Positions 1-12,085 of a stretch of 64,000 nucleotides of DNA are shown in pieces (the stretch's first letter is position 1; every line of letters starts with the position of its first letter). Where the stretch lies: assembly GCF_023159225.1 (NCBI RefSeq), contig NC_063181.1, positions 20,486,073 through 20,550,072 on the forward strand, read 5' to 3'. The translations under genes were made by a program, and so were the position numbers. This DNA is from Perognathus longimembris pacificus (taxonomy: Eukaryota > Chordata > Mammalia > Rodentia > Heteromyidae). A model generated the notes under the pieces. The model was given only the letters and a program-made list of their open reading frames with translations, was not told where the DNA came from and searched no databases.

Positions 1-1193
1 AAAACAGGGATACATGTTGTGTTTTCTGCATATAGTTGCCCACTTTTCCCATCACCAGTTGTTGAGGAGGTTCTTGCTCAACTGTATGTCTCTGGCTTCC
101 TTAACAAATTCATATAACTCTAAGTGGATGATTTTGTTTCTGGGTCTTCTAATCTGTTCCTTTGATCTTCATGACTATTTTTCTGCCATAATCAAGCTGT
201 TTTTGTTATTACCACTCTGTAGTAGAGTTTGGGGTCTGTTATTGTGATACCAACCACAATGCTTTTACTGAACTGTTTGTGGGAATGTAAATGAACAAAA
301 CCAATCTGGACAGCAGTCTGGAGGTTCCTCAAAAATTGAATCTCCCAACTGAGCCATACCACTGCTACTAGGCATCTACCCTGAACATCATGAGCCAGGA
401 TATGATAAGGGCCCGTACATATCCAAGTTCATTGCTACACTATTCCCAAATCAATAGCCAAGATATGAAAAAAGCCTAGTTTCCCCACAATAGATGAGTG
501 GATAAAATGAACAAAGAAAGAAAAAAAATGTGGTACCAATACACAAAGGAATTTTACACAGCCATTAGAAAGAATAAAATAATATCACTTTCTGGCATAC
601 ATTTCAGGGAAATGTATGAAACTAGAACAAATTATGTTAAATGAGTTAAGCCAAGCTCAGAGAGACCAACAGCATATGCTCTCTCTGATATGTATAAGTT
701 AAATCTAAAATGCACTGGGATATGACAAATTATACATGTTTCTAGATACTCACAGAAAGTGAGACCAAAAGAGGTTACTCTTAAGACAGAAACACAAAGG
801 CAAAATGTACAAGTGCTCTTTCTCATTTATATGAAGTAATATACATACTGGAATGAACTCCAAGTTATGTAAGCAAAATACTTATTTTTCACTTTTTAAT
901 ACTTGATGAATTTGTCTTTTTAACCTATTGTATGGTGTATTCACACGTATAGCTTCAAGATGGGGAGAGTGAGCACACAGAATTCAAGGGAAAAGGGGTG
1001 AAAAGTGCAGCAATGGAGTTCACTGGACATTGGTGGAGAGGAACTATACAACTCATGGGTGGAGACAAAGAAGGAACTTGGAGAGTCAGGGAACACAAGA
1101 CAATTTAGGAAAGGAAATATACTCATTACCTGACTCATAAATGCAACCTTTCTGTATATCACCTCTATAATAAAAATAAAGTAATTAAAAAAT
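1..1193 (+). mobile_element. Old inverted (twin-primed) LINE-1 fragment
   Basis: Bases 1 to about 260 read on the minus strand as the ORF2 region just after the reverse transcriptase (KTAW-like stretch, then a degraded NNW-like stretch). From about 265 the plus strand reads the last part of ORF2 (a decayed version of the usual MWYxYTMEYY block near 525-560), followed by a 3' UTR with a purine-rich block near 960-1100, an AATAAA-type signal and an A-rich end near 1190. Opposite orientations of adjacent L1 parts are the hallmark of twin priming. Many substitutions and stops show that it is old. The left end lies outside the window, so the target-site duplication cannot be checked. Confidence 0.75.
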
Positions 1194-1435
1194 GTCATTT
1201 CTAAACTTAAAATATATAAATTTAAAATTCCTTCTAGTTTACCATAAAAGGCTTTGAGATAAAATTTATTTAATTTTCAAGTATTTCTTTCCATTTCAAG
1301 TTTGTTAAGATGTACTGGTTTTTTCCCTGTAACTGAAATATTAATTTTATTATTTTTTCCTCTCTTGGGTCGCAATTCAAGATCAGCTGATAAATAACGT
1401 AGATAGGATTTCTATGAATTTAATACATTTAATGG

Positions 1436-1466
<31 letters not shown>

Positions 1467-1870
1467 TATCCACTTAACCCTCCTGAATCCTGACTTTAAA
1501 GCACATTTACTATTTGTAACAAGAGGTTATAGGCAGGACCCTGAAACCAACAACAGAATAACAACGGACTGAGAATTAGTTGTCAAGATAGACAGAGAGT
1601 AAGAAAGGCATAAAACTGCTATAGGACAGGAAACTTCAAACTCCTTTAAAAGAGGAAGTCTTGAATTTATACCTGGCCATTGGTGACACATTTGCCAAAT
1701 AGTTTCTAGTGCAAAATTTCTTTGCTTTAAAACTGAAAATAGAAATAGTATATTAGATTGTGTATGTGTATAGATATGTATATATAGTTCAGACACAGAG
1801 GGACAACAGAAAATCATCAATATTATAAGGCTCTGAAGCAAAAGTGTTTGAATTGTAAACCCAATTCTGC
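1194..1870. other. AT-rich intergenic stretch with a (TA)n run
   Basis: I see no gene or clear transposon here. The only structured element is an alternating TA run at about 1435-1462. The 104-codon minus-strand open frame at 1527-1841 shows no recognisable domain and is probably chance. Confidence 0.5.
1435..1462. repeat. (TA)n microsatellite
   Basis: About 14 uninterrupted TA units directly visible, flanked by AT-rich sequence. Confidence 0.9.
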
Positions 1871-1871
1871 G

Positions 1872-2084
1872 GCTTTATTTTTTTTTTTTCCTTGCCAGTC
1901 CTGGGGCTTGAACTCAGGGCCTCAGCACAATCCCTGGCTTTTTTTTCATTCAAAGCTAGCGCTCTACCACTTGAGTCACAGTGCTATTTCCAGGTTTGTG
2001 TGCTTATGTGGTGTTGAAGAATCCAATCCAGGACTTTATGCATGGAAGGCAAGCACTCTACCCCTAAGCCACATTCTCAGTCCT
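1872..2084 (-). mobile_element. IDL-Geo-like dimeric SINE, diverged copy
   Basis: The T-run on the left is the inverted A tail, followed by the complement of the right monomer (GCCAGTCCTGGGGCTTGAAC) and then the complement of the left ID-like monomer, ending in a decayed CCCAG. Several internal substitutions, for example in the B-box region, mark it as older than the copy about 300 bases downstream. Target-site duplication not resolved. Confidence 0.85.
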
Positions 2085-2375
2085 ATCAGTGGTGTTACTG
2101 TGTATGAGCTGCCTAATCACCTTTGTGCCTCAGTTTACTAGTCAATGTAATACACATTGAAAAAGTATTGACTATAAAGCATGTGAGAAATGACACATGG
2201 AGTTAATGCAGTCTAATTACCACAATGCTTCCATCTTTACTTCCTTGGTAGAACAATTTTATAAAACTTCCAATCATTGAACAAATGTAAACTTTTTATT
2301 TCCCTTTTAGTTTTTCTCCCTTTAAGATTCTTATGTAAAGGAACTTTTTGCTTATTTTTTCAAGAATATTTATTT

Positions 2376-2603
2376 ATTTATTTATTTTTTATTTTATTTT
2401 ATTTTTTTTTTGCCAGTCCTGGGCCTTGGACTCAGGGCCTGAGCACTGTCCCTGGCTTCTTCCCGGCTCAAGGCTAGCACTCCGCCACTTGAGCCACAGC
2501 GCCGCTTCTGGCCGTTTTCTGTATATGTGGTGCTGGGGAATCGAACCTAGGGCCTCGTGTATCCGAGGCAGGCACTCTTGCCACTAGGCTATATCCCCAG
2601 CCC
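2376..2603 (-). mobile_element. IDL-Geo-like dimeric SINE, young copy
   Basis: A complete element with both monomers. It is flanked by direct repeats AAGAATATTTATTT at 2362-2375 and 2604-2617, which I take as the target-site duplication. The left monomer has pol III box-like motifs (A-box-like TAGCCTAGTGGC and B-box-like GGTTCGATTCC on the minus strand). It belongs to the subtype with a perfect 6-bp hairpin at 2552-2569. It is nearly identical to the copies at 8389 and 63456, suggesting recent activity. The T-rich left part mixes A tail with a TTTA run. Confidence 0.93.
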
Positions 2604-2639
2604 AAGAATATTTATTTTTAAGAAATAAATTTAATGATG

Positions 2640-3540
2640 AGTTAAAACTCAAAAAGATAAAACATAATAAAGCAGGGCCTTCAAACAAAACCTATTCTTA
2701 TTAGAATTGGGAGGATAAAAAAGCTTGTCCAAAAAAATTTAAAATTCCTGTGTTCTTAGTCATGTGTGGACTGGCCTGTCATGGGATATACATAGAGATA
2801 ATCAGGTAATCAATACTCCGGAGAATATGGTGAACACAACAGGATCTTTAATATCAGTCAAAGAGGGACTTAAATCTGTAATTGCCAATGTGTGACAGGC
2901 ATTAGGTGAATTGACATTTTTTAGTAATAGTTATAGCTGTCTCAGTAAGCAATATTAATTGACCAACTAGTTTACCAACTTACCAGATGCTCAATAGGAC
3001 TTTAAACAAATGCCGGTTTCTTGTTCTCTTGATGTCAATCATTTCATTCTCACACATATGGTTTAGTCATGCATCAATTTATATTTCAGAAAGTGTAGGG
3101 GGCCAAAGTAAAGGTACAAACAGACACCGATACCAAAATATAACTTGCTAACATGAAAAAACTAACCCAGTTTTTAATCATTCTCAGAATTCACCAATTA
3201 AAGCTAGACTCTGCCATTCTTAAATTTCTCATGTAATGAGGAAAGCACTAAATAATCTTATTCCAGTTATTTAATAATATTCATTCCATTCAATGAGTAT
3301 CTACAACTTACATACTCGTAAACATTTTTAAATATGGAAAGCAAGCTTAATTGAATTTTTAACAATGGTTAATAATACAAAATGTACAAGTTGAAAATTA
3401 TTACCAATTCCTCAGAGATGTCCAGGGTATGGTAGATAGATAGGAGGCTAGACTAAGAGCAAAAAGTCTCATTCCAACCTCACCTTGATAAAGTAGAAAA
3501 TATTCTATTTGGAAGATAATTATTTTATATCAAAGTTTTG
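2640..3540. other. AT-rich unique sequence, no gene seen
   Basis: No open frame of note, no recognisable repeat and no strong simple repeat apart from a short TTG run at about 3537-3552. Confidence 0.5.
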
Positions 3541-3619
3541 TTGTTGTTGTTGCTACTATTATAGATACCTTTAATGACTTACACAAGGTAGCTACATTTG
3601 AACATGTTAATATAGTTAT

Positions 3620-4125
3620 GTTATGAATCTTGAGCAGAATCACCCCTTCACTCCCTACCAAATAGGACAACCCCAAACATCCTCTCAAGTTCCTGCCTCA
3701 TATTCACCTATGTATATTGACTATTGTGATTGTATTTTTTCTCAGTTTTTCTTTTCCCTTACCAAGACCTGTTCTTTAGCCTCCAACCCTAAAGTCAAGA
3801 CATATTTCACCATCCAGATATACATTTCGCTAAACTGTCTTTTATATCTTTTATGGGAAATTCATTCCTGCATGTGGCTCCATATATATGGAAATGTGCA
3901 TTATACTTTTTATACGACCCATACATGAAATAATAAAATGTGGCCATTCACTTTCTGAGCCAGGCTGACTTTGTTCAATATGTTGTTCTCCAAAGGCATT
4001 GATCTTCCTGCAAAGGACATAGTTTCATTTTTTGTGATGAATGAGTGAAATCCCTTTGCAAGCATACCACATTTCCTTTACCTATTTATCAGTTGCAGAA
4101 CATCTAGGCTATTTCTACTATTGTA
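3620..4125 (-). mobile_element. Old LINE-1 3' fragment
   Basis: On the minus strand the segment around 4060-4120 reads as the degraded ORF2 C-terminal block, in which the complement of CCACATTTCCTTTACC is the usual WYM-type region. The pyrimidine-rich part at about 3640-3800 is the complement of a purine-rich L1 3' UTR. Highly diverged. The 101-codon plus-strand open frame at 3623-3928 is its antisense shadow. Confidence 0.55.
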
Positions 4126-4660
4126 GACCTGAGATGAAAAGCCAGAATTACTTCTCATGAACCCAGCACATTGTGAATTTCTAAAACTACTATAAAAAGG
4201 TTTTGAATAGTTTTGACCTAACTAATATGTTTAATCAAATGAAACACCTGTTCTCAGAAGTGTCATTCTCACCTTTGCTACTCAGAAGTATTTATGAGAT
4301 TATTTTTTGTGAATTTTCATTACAAATTAATTAAACATGATCTTTCTAAATGTTCTCTTTAAATGTTCTGGCTGTGCTAATTGCATGCTAAAATGCAGAT
4401 TAACAATGTCACTTTTATTGTAATTTAAGATTATGTAACAATCACTCATAAAATTGAATTGAATTTGCTAAATAAGAAATGAAATTGTACAGTAACTTTT
4501 TCCGCAAATTGAAATTATAAATAGATTAAATAGGCTATATTCTCACTGATATTTGGCAATGAATGCTAAATTATCTTACTGCAATAAATATAGTTCTACA
4601 TGAATTTTCAATATTATATCTCTAATTTCGAGTAATAAATGAATGTCAAAATTCTTTTGC
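4126..4660. other. AT-rich unique sequence, no gene seen
   Basis: No repeat family or open reading frame is recognisable here. Confidence 0.5.
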
Positions 4661-4669
4661 TATTAAAAA

Positions 4670-4880
4670 TGACCTGGGAAGGAAATAGATGAACACGGAC
4701 GAAAGAGTGGGTAAATGTAGTCACAATATGCAATGTATGCATGTGAAAATAGAACAAGGTAAATTTGAAGAAGTGAGTCGTGTTGGAGGAGGTGGGGAAA
4801 AATGATGAAAGAACTGAGATTAAGATGCATTGTAGTCACAAACTGACACATTGGAGAATTGAAACCCCTTTGTACAACTG
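4670..4880 (+). mobile_element. Probable old LINE-1 3' UTR
   Basis: The pattern GATGCATTGTAGTCACAAAC followed by CCCCTTTGTACAACTGATTA recurs in similar form near 26,780-26,845 and 58,485-58,540, so a shared repeat is likely. Its shape (purine-rich block, then a pyrimidine block, then an A-rich end) fits an L1 3' UTR of an older subfamily. No target duplication found. Confidence 0.45.
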
Positions 4881-4899
4881 ATTAAGGACCATCAACTAT

Positions 4900-6840
4900 T
4901 TTTAAATAATCATTTAAATCACTACCTTTTAAATTTATGAACACAGGGTGTTTTTTAAACAAAGTAATCAATGATTTTTGACCACATTGATGAGCCTTTT
5001 TTTTTCTTGAACAATTGAACTAAGTTAAGAAGTAACATCTGGATCTATTAGTTATATTCTGAAACCCTTTGCCTGGATGAATGTCTTAATTATATAACTC
5101 AGTTCTGAGGTTATTGGGTTGCTCTTCAAAAATTAATACTTTGGCAAGCAGAAAGGTTATTTTGCTTTCAGAATTTTTAGGCACCAAAATTCTCTGGTTT
5201 ACTATCAAAGACTTACTTTTTGAGAAAGCTAAGGTTAACATATCTGGAAAGCCAACTTTACTGGATTTAAGGGAAGAACCACTTAAAATGTGAAAACGAA
5301 AACAGAAGAGTTTCTCATAATATTTATTTTGCTTCAATGTCTGGTAAGAAATTTTTTTATCTTCAAACAAATGATAACTGTATGATAGTCAAGAAGCTGT
5401 GTGCAGAACAAGATCTTCAGCATGCTTCTCACTCATAGAAACAGCTGAAGTTTATCCTATTTCCAGACTAAGTAAAACAAATGAGAAAAGTAATATATAT
5501 ATATATATAATATGTATGTGTATATATGTGTGTGTGTGTGTGTATACACATACATATATGAGAACTAGATATTCTGCATTTATGGTTTAAAAAAAGTCTT
5601 AAAAATCAAGGAAGACAAATAAGAAATTTGGGATTAGACAAGAAAGCCTCAATTTGTCTTTTTTTCTTTGTTTTAACTTCATTTAACTGCTCTTAAAATA
5701 AAATCAAGTTTATACCTCCCAGATACATCTCTTGATGTATAAATAACACCTGATCTTGAGAAGAAATTTTAAGGTTAACCTAGGACATAATTACAGTTCA
5801 AATTTGCTACTGAATTGTTTCTTAGAATATTTTTTATTTTTTGTCATATTTATTTTTTATTGTTAGACATTTTATTTATTTACTTATTTTTAATAATAAC
5901 TTATTTTTTTTCTTGTTACATTGAATACTGGTGCCATTGAGGTATTGAAGAAAATAGTATTGCTTCAGAGAATATCCAATTTCATGTCCTTGGATTTATC
6001 AAGACATAGCTACATTGTATGAAGTTGTGGTTATCTTGTATAAACTATACTCTCACAAGCAAAGAGGCAATTCAAAAGGTACTGAGGAAATTGTATAATA
6101 ACAAACATAAAAAAGTGAAATAAAAGACTCTTGTAAGATTTCCATCTCCACATCCCTCTATAATAATACTAGCATTAAATCCACTTATCCAGATTTCTGA
6201 ATTAAATATTTATATTCATCATTCTATTTGTCATAGAGACCATAAAATTTTAAATATCATGTGATATTTTCTCAGGTTATGAGCGTAGGCTTTCTACTGT
6301 TAATTAAGTCCATGAAGGTAGAAGTAAATTTTACCAATGGATATTGTATATTTAATAACAGAATTTATAGTATAAATGAACACAAATCCATGCTAATGTA
6401 CACTAAATTAATTATTTCAAAACTCAAAATTCAATGCCAATGATACCGTGGAAAAACTAAATTTAGAGCACTGCAAACTATTGTGCATATTTACACATAA
6501 ATAGTAAAAACAAATGTAAATTATTGATGTGAATTAAAATAATGTAATAATTATATCTATTCAAAGAAATGAATTAATGGCATAAATTGACAGATATATG
6601 AAATTTTCTTTTACACGCTAAGTTTAGCCTGCTATGTACTGTATTTTTGAACTTGAAATTTAAAATTATTAACATAAAATACATTAGCAGGTTGATTAGT
6701 AAATTGTCATTAGGGTATTATTTTTGGCGAAGTATGGGAAGTAGAGGAAGTGAGTCAGTGGTAAAAAAAAAAAATTCTATTTCATCTAGGCTTAATTTTT
6801 GTCCTGATGTGATAAGCAGGGTTAATGGACTATCTATATT
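4900..6840. other. AT-rich unique sequence with one TA/TG microsatellite
   Basis: No gene recognised. Open frames such as 5086-5370 on the minus strand have no domain-like features. The only clear element is the dinucleotide tract at about 5493-5560. Confidence 0.5.
5493..5560. repeat. Compound (TA)n/(TG)n microsatellite
   Basis: A TA run, then TATG units, then about eight TG units, then CATA units are directly visible. Confidence 0.9.
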
Positions 6841-6849
6841 GAAAAAGTA

Positions 6850-6975
6850 TCTTTGGATTGCTGCATTCAAATTATAAGGAAGGGGTGACATTTTCCAACA
6901 AAGTAAGTGCACATCTTACCTGACATAAAATGGTAACCTCTCTGTAAATCACCGTATGTATAACAATAAAATTAT
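6850..6975 (+). mobile_element. LINE-1 3' end fragment
   Basis: The motif GTAACCTCTCTGTAAATCAC near 6931, followed by an AATAAA-type signal and A-rich end, is a diverged version of the terminal motif of the other L1 copies in this window (GTAACCTCTCTGTACATCAG). The GGAAGGGGTGACATTTTCCA block is shared with the copy ending near 12,296. Confidence 0.6.
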
Positions 6976-6979
6976 AATT

Positions 6980-8370
6980 TAAAATTTGGTTTTGATATTA
7001 CTTAAAGGTCTTTCACTCTTTATTAATCTCTAACAAAATGTCTTCCTTTTTCTTTTTCTATGAAACAAGCAGGCATATGTTTTCCAAGTAAGAAAGTGAT
7101 GTACGTAAGCTTCATAAATGATACATCAATTATTACTATTAAAAAGATACACATTTTATTTTGGACATATATCATAAATGATTTCGAGAAATCATATGTA
7201 TGATCTCACATTTGGATGTCAGATTTTCAGGAATGTAACTCTGGGAACAATGTATCCCAAGAACAATACTTAAAAAAAAAATCAAACAAAAAATAAAACA
7301 ACAAAAAACTTTGCTTTTGGCTATGTTTAACTAAAGAGATAAAATGTACATTATGAATATGTTTTACATCTTTCTTACAAATGACCCATCAAAATATGAA
7401 GGTGTCTTAACACAGACACATAGAATCTCCAACTCAGGACAATCACACGACGTATTAACAGACAGAGTATGTGCTTTACAAGAAGAATGAAGAGGAAATT
7501 TAATCTAACAATTTTGTGTTTGTTTTGCAAATTTTGACATTGTCTGATATTACACAGAACACACATTGTGACCATGGAAATAAATCATTCTACTACTCCT
7601 TTCTACCTCAGTGAAATACAGTATCTGTTTCCCTTAGGTGATAACAAGAGTGAAACTCGCTTTTCATTAAATGTTCCCAGTCCATTTCCTTCATATTTCC
7701 ACTTTCTAGGTCTGTGCTACTTTTTTTTCTTCTAATATGAAGCTTAGGTATTTTTTCTTACTCATAATTAAGTGATATAAATATGAGTGAATTGAACATA
7801 ATTATAACCTCAAAACTATCATTAATCTTACTTGAGTAATGTTGCCTCAATTTTTAACTTTTCCTGTGACAACACCTTCAACTTTCATTTACTTTTCAAG
7901 TAAATATATGGACAAAAGAATGAATTTTCATGTAATTATCTCATATATATATATATTCCTACTTTCTCAATTGAAGGGAAATATATTTATTTATTATCTT
8001 CTCAGATGAAACAAAATGATAAACACTAATGTGGTTAACATTACTCAAAATAATGTGTATATGTGCTTATAATATATATGTGTAAATGTGTATTATATAT
8101 GTGTATAGATATATAAATATGTATATATGACTATACCTTCCCTGTCATAAGATATTTGTCTCCATTTATTACACTCTTACAAAACTATGTCCTTACAATT
8201 AATATAAATATTTTTCAATTAGTTAAAAACATGGAGGAGAGAAATTATTTGTAACTTATTATAAAATAAAATTGAGTTTAATTATATAGAATGAAATATG
8301 AAGAAAAAATTTATATCTCTCTAAAAATGGACATTGTCCTTTCATTGTAGGTATTTCATCAAAAGATTAA
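6980..8370. other. AT-rich unique sequence, short TA/TG runs
   Basis: No gene recognised. Small dinucleotide-rich patches lie at about 7945-7960 and 8050-8130. Confidence 0.5.
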
Positions 8371-8388
8371 AAAAATACATACTTTTTT

Positions 8389-8586
8389 TTTTTTTGGCCA
8401 GTCCTGGGGCTTGGACTCAGCCTGAGCACTGTCCCTGGCTTCTTCCCGCTCAAGGCTAGCACTCTGCCACTTGAGCCACAGCGCCACTTATGACCGTTTT
8501 CTGTATATGTGGTGCTGGGGAATCGAACCTAGGGCCTCGTGTATCCGAGGCAGGCACTCTTGCCACTAGGCTATATCCCCAGCCCC
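8389..8586 (-). mobile_element. IDL-Geo-like dimeric SINE, young copy
   Basis: Complete two-monomer SINE with direct repeats AAATACATACTTTTTT at 8373-8388 and 8587-8602 as target-site duplication. The right monomer lacks about four bases (CAGG missing after GGACTCAG). It carries the perfect hairpin variant at 8534-8551. It shares almost all of its sequence with the copies at 2376 and 63456. Confidence 0.94.
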
Positions 8587-8879
8587 AAATACATACTTTT
8601 TTATAAAGAGAAATTTTAGACTTCTTCTTAGTACATTTAAATAAATGGATAAATACAGATATATATAAGCTAGGAAACAAGCACAGGTATCTTCAGTTAC
8701 ACTCAATCTCTACTGTTTAACATAATCTGGCTCAAGAGCATTAATGACTTTAGAGTTGCTAGGCAGAAAAAATCTCATCAACCCACAAGTGTGTAAAACG
8801 CAATGCTAACTAGCTCATATTCCAGCCAAAAGAATTAACTTCTACCATCAAAACTAGCTAAACAGAACACGAGACAATT

Positions 8880-9270
8880 TATGAATCACTGAAGTGACAT
8901 GCAAAGAAGAATGATCTTATTTGTGGAAAAATTGGAAGGGATTGGACGAAAATCTATGTGAGATAAGCCAAGAACAAAAATATAGAAATACTATGTCTTC
9001 TCTCATTTGTGGAATTAGATCTATAAAAAAGAATATGACATGAATGTGAATGGAGATACTTTGTAGGAGGGAGAACTAAAGAAAGGGTGATTGTGTGCTA
9101 TAATGCTTGTAGTAATTTATATGATTTTATAGAAACTAGCACCACAAAACTTCCTAAAAACTGTAAAGAAAAGAAAAAAGAGGTAAATTAGATGAAAGTA
9201 TCTGTATCTATATATCACAATGTAATTATTGTATACTAACTTTGTAAACTTAATATATGTTAACATAAAT
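8880..9270 (+). mobile_element. Possible old LINE-1 3' UTR
   Basis: The stretch around 8990-9110 (TCTTCTCTCATTTGTGGAAT, then a GGAGGGAGAACTAAAG block) resembles the start of the L1 3' UTR and its purine block, but is strongly diverged. The end is not clear. I am not sure of the boundaries. Confidence 0.4.
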
Positions 9271-9299
9271 GGAATTAAATCTTTCCATGACATCTGAGT

Positions 9300-9625
9300 A
9301 TGTGATGTTATTTATTGTCAAAATATTAGGCTATGTTGAATTTAAAAAACCTGTTATTTCTTTGGAGATATTTTGAGAAACACTACTTAGTTTAAATTTC
9401 TTAAGAAAAGTCTTTCCTATGCATTTAGAAATAAAAAAGCTATTATAGAAAATATTCATGCACACAATGTACCCATGCACACAAACACACATTATAAATA
9501 CTAAGTGACAATTATAATCTGTTTATTTTCCTTGTGAAGTTATAATTAATCTGAGACCATAATGAAGAATTCACCAGTAAGGTAGAGTCTATTGGTTTGA
9601 CATTTTTCTAGAAGCAAGCACTAAA
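9300..9625. other. AT-rich unique sequence, no gene seen
   Basis: Nothing recognisable in this stretch. Confidence 0.5.
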
Positions 9626-9628
9626 TCA

Positions 9629-9630
9629 AA

Positions 9631-9697
<67 letters not shown>

Positions 9698-9809
9698 GGA
9701 AAGGGAAGGGAAGGGAAGGAAAGGAAAGGAAAGGAAGGAAGGAAGGAAAGAAGGAAGGAAGGAAGGAAGGAAGGAAGGAAGGAAGGAAGGAAGGAAGGAA
9801 GGAAGGAAA
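9629..9809 (+). repeat. (GAAA)n to (GGAA)n purine microsatellite
   Basis: About 180 bases of pure purine on the plus strand: roughly 15 AAAG units, then AAGGG and AAGGA units, then GGAA units. The graded change of unit suggests expansion with successive point mutations. It directly abuts the left end of the next L1 insertion. Confidence 0.95.
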
Positions 9810-10608
9810 ATGTGATCTTCTGCTATGACTAGCCTAAACCTGTACTAATTATTTCCTATGAGGGAAATCATAGACACCATGTTTCTTTGGGTCTGGCTCA
9901 CTTCACTTAGTATAATTTTTTTCCAAATCCTTCCATTTCCTTATGAATGGAGCAATGTCATTCTTTCTGATAGAGCCATAATATTCCATTGCGTATATGT
10001 ACCACATTTTCCTGATCCACTCATCTACTGAGGGACATCTGGGTTGCTTCCATATTTTAGCAATGACAAAATGTGCTGCGATGAACATTTTGTGCTGGTG
10101 GCTTTAGTGTGTTCCTGCTTGTAATCTTTTGAACACATAAGATGATGCTAAACAAAATGAACTCCATGTTATGGAAACGAGAGTTATATCACTGTTGTAA
10201 TCATTTTCAACAAGCCATGTAAAACCATAGCTTTTTTTGTTTTTGTTGTTCCTCTTGTATCCCCTTCCTGTGGTTGTGCCAGCACTAACACACTATCTCC
10301 TTTGAGTACCCTGGATACTATATATACTTGTGTTAGATCTAGGGAATGGAAAGGGAATATCAAAATAGAGAGACAAAGGATAAAAAGACAAATGATTCCA
10401 AAAGCAATACTTACAAAATCATTTGGTGTAAACCAACTGAACAACTCATGGGGGGTGGGTGGGGAGAGGAAAAAGGGGAGGAGGAAGAGGGGGGAAATGA
10501 GGGAGGAGGTAACAAGTTATACAAGAAATATTCCCACTGCCATATGTATGAAACTGTAACCTCTCTGTACATCACGTTGAAAATAAATAAATATTTTTTT
10601 TAAATAAA
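9810..10608 (+). mobile_element. Twin-primed, 5'-truncated LINE-1
   Basis: Bases 9810 to about 10,130 carry the ORF2 C-terminus on the minus strand (a 61-codon frame ending at 9903 contains the RCPSVDEWIRKMWYIYAMEYY block and RKNDIAPFIRKWKDLE). From about 10,131 the plus strand continues with the 3' UTR, from the AACACATAAGATGATGCTAA motif through a G-rich tract at 10,449-10,505 to GTAACCTCTCTGTACATCAC and an A-rich tail. The two parts join with about 25 bases missing compared with other copies. The left end lies in or beside the purine microsatellite, so the target duplication cannot be defined. The polarity of the tail defines the plus strand. Confidence 0.88.
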
Positions 10609-10704
10609 GAAAACTACTACTCATATTAAAAATATTGTATAGTGGAGTTGCAATGTTCTTCCATAGGCTATTATTGAAACAAGGAAAACTAACCCAGAGA
10701 TCTT

Positions 10705-10850
10705 TATTTGATATAAGGTCTCACTATGTAGCTCAGGATGACCTGGGATTTGCTACATAACGTAGATTGGTTTGAAATTTGCAATACTCCTGCCTCTGCA
10801 TCCTGAGTTCTGGAATTACAGGCAGAAGCCATCATGGCTGCCTAACTGAG
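10705..10850 (-). mobile_element. B1-type (7SL-derived) SINE
   Basis: The complement of a B1 monomer is readable: GTCTCACTATGTAGCTCAGG, then GACCTGGGATTTGCTAC, then CTCCTGCCTCTGCATCCTGA, then GGAATTACAGG. This order is that of an inverted B1/Alu-like element. It is the only stand-alone B1 monomer I could recognise in the window. Confidence 0.85.
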
Positions 10851-11394
10851 ACATTTTTATGCACACTTTTCCTTGTTTTCATTGTCCAGAATTGGGCTGT
10901 GCATCCATAAATAACTCAGGAATTATCAAGGGCACTGAATTTGTCATGCTTGTTATATAACAATAAATATTCACTTATGTTCTGGTTGGGAAACAGCCAT
11001 CCATTTGACAGTGATAAATTCTTAACATAAAGAGTGATTTCTTGCAATAAAATAAAAGAACAGTAGGTAGGCAATCAATAATTTTTCTGAGACAATGTTT
11101 AAATATTGATTATTTTGACCAGGTGGCATATTTAAGCCTCTAGTCTGAGTTATGTGAGTTAGGAACATCATTCAGGCAACAAGTTCCAGACCAAATGGAT
11201 GATATAGATTTGTCTATATCGATATTATCCATATAATAGTTATATATCATATATATTCTCAAATAACAGCCATAAACAAATATTAACTTAAACAACATGA
11301 CTTCAGTGCGTGCATCCATAGGAAAAACTGAAGATAATCTATGAAAAAGTGCTAAGAAGATTAAATATTTGATGACTGGGAGGAAAGAAGCTAC
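10851..11394. other. Unique AT-rich sequence, no gene seen
   Basis: No repeat identified. The minus-strand 90-codon open frame at 11,140-11,412 has no recognisable domain. Confidence 0.45.
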
Positions 11395-11575
11395 TGTACT
11401 CAAGGCTAGCAAACTATCATTTGAGCCACAGCTCCATTTGGAGCTTTTTGGTGGTTAATTTACAATGTACGTCCATAGACTTTTTTGCATTTACTGGCTT
11501 CAAAATTCCATTCTCAGTTTTCATCCTCCTGAGTAACTAATTTGTAAACTTGAGTCACAGGTGTTCAGCTTTAAT
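11395..11575 (-). mobile_element. Old composite SINE (B1-like plus right monomer)
   Basis: The complement of the right-monomer motif (CTCAAGGCTAGCA, then GAGCCACAGCTCCA) is followed by the complement of a B1-like left monomer (CATCCTCCTGAGTAACTAAT and a GAGTCACAGG end). This is the same order as the clearer copies near 41,390 and 49,951. Diverged; target duplication not seen. Confidence 0.65.
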
Positions 11576-12085
11576 AAGTGGTATTAACATATTAGTTAAT
11601 GGCTCTGTGCTTTGAATTTCACCACATATTCCCCCCACCCTCAATGTTTGGAATGAAAAAGCAATGTGCTTCTCAAGAATTGATCATTAAAACAGCAGCC
11701 ACTCCAGCCCTGGACACAATAAGCAGGAAAGAATTTCACAGTAGTGAGTAGGAACTTAAAAAAAAGCAGTGGGATTTTCAAAAGGTGGTGTCATATGAAT
11801 GGTGATACAATTGAGTTTACTAACAAACTGTAATAATAAACTACTAGTACCAATGAAGACATCTCTGAATATATTCTTGCAATGTCCTATGAAGTATAAG
11901 CAAAAATACATCAAATGATCTAATGGCATAATAATATTAAAGCAAGAATACTTTTTGTGCAGATGTCAACCTTCAGTAAAAACAAAAATGTTGTTTCTAT
12001 CACTTTGAAATTATAACAAAACCATCGAAATGGCTTGAAATTGTTCATGATGCTTCTTATATTAAGGGTTTAAATGTGGGAAAGA
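11576..12085. other. Unique AT-rich sequence, no gene seen
   Basis: Nothing recognisable. Confidence 0.45.

Noticed and set aside
1848..2587. Several 66-97 codon frames at 1,848-2,587 with recurring peptide patterns, also seen at 8,456, 21,010, 27,954, 46,642 and 48,435
   Set aside because: The recurring peptide patterns come from translating the dimeric SINE in different orientations.
2401..2603. Possible tRNA-Ala gene from the ID-like left monomers
   Set aside because: The monomers have A- and B-box-like motifs but are joined to a second monomer and an A tail, lack a proper acceptor stem and are flanked by target duplications: SINEs, not tRNA genes.
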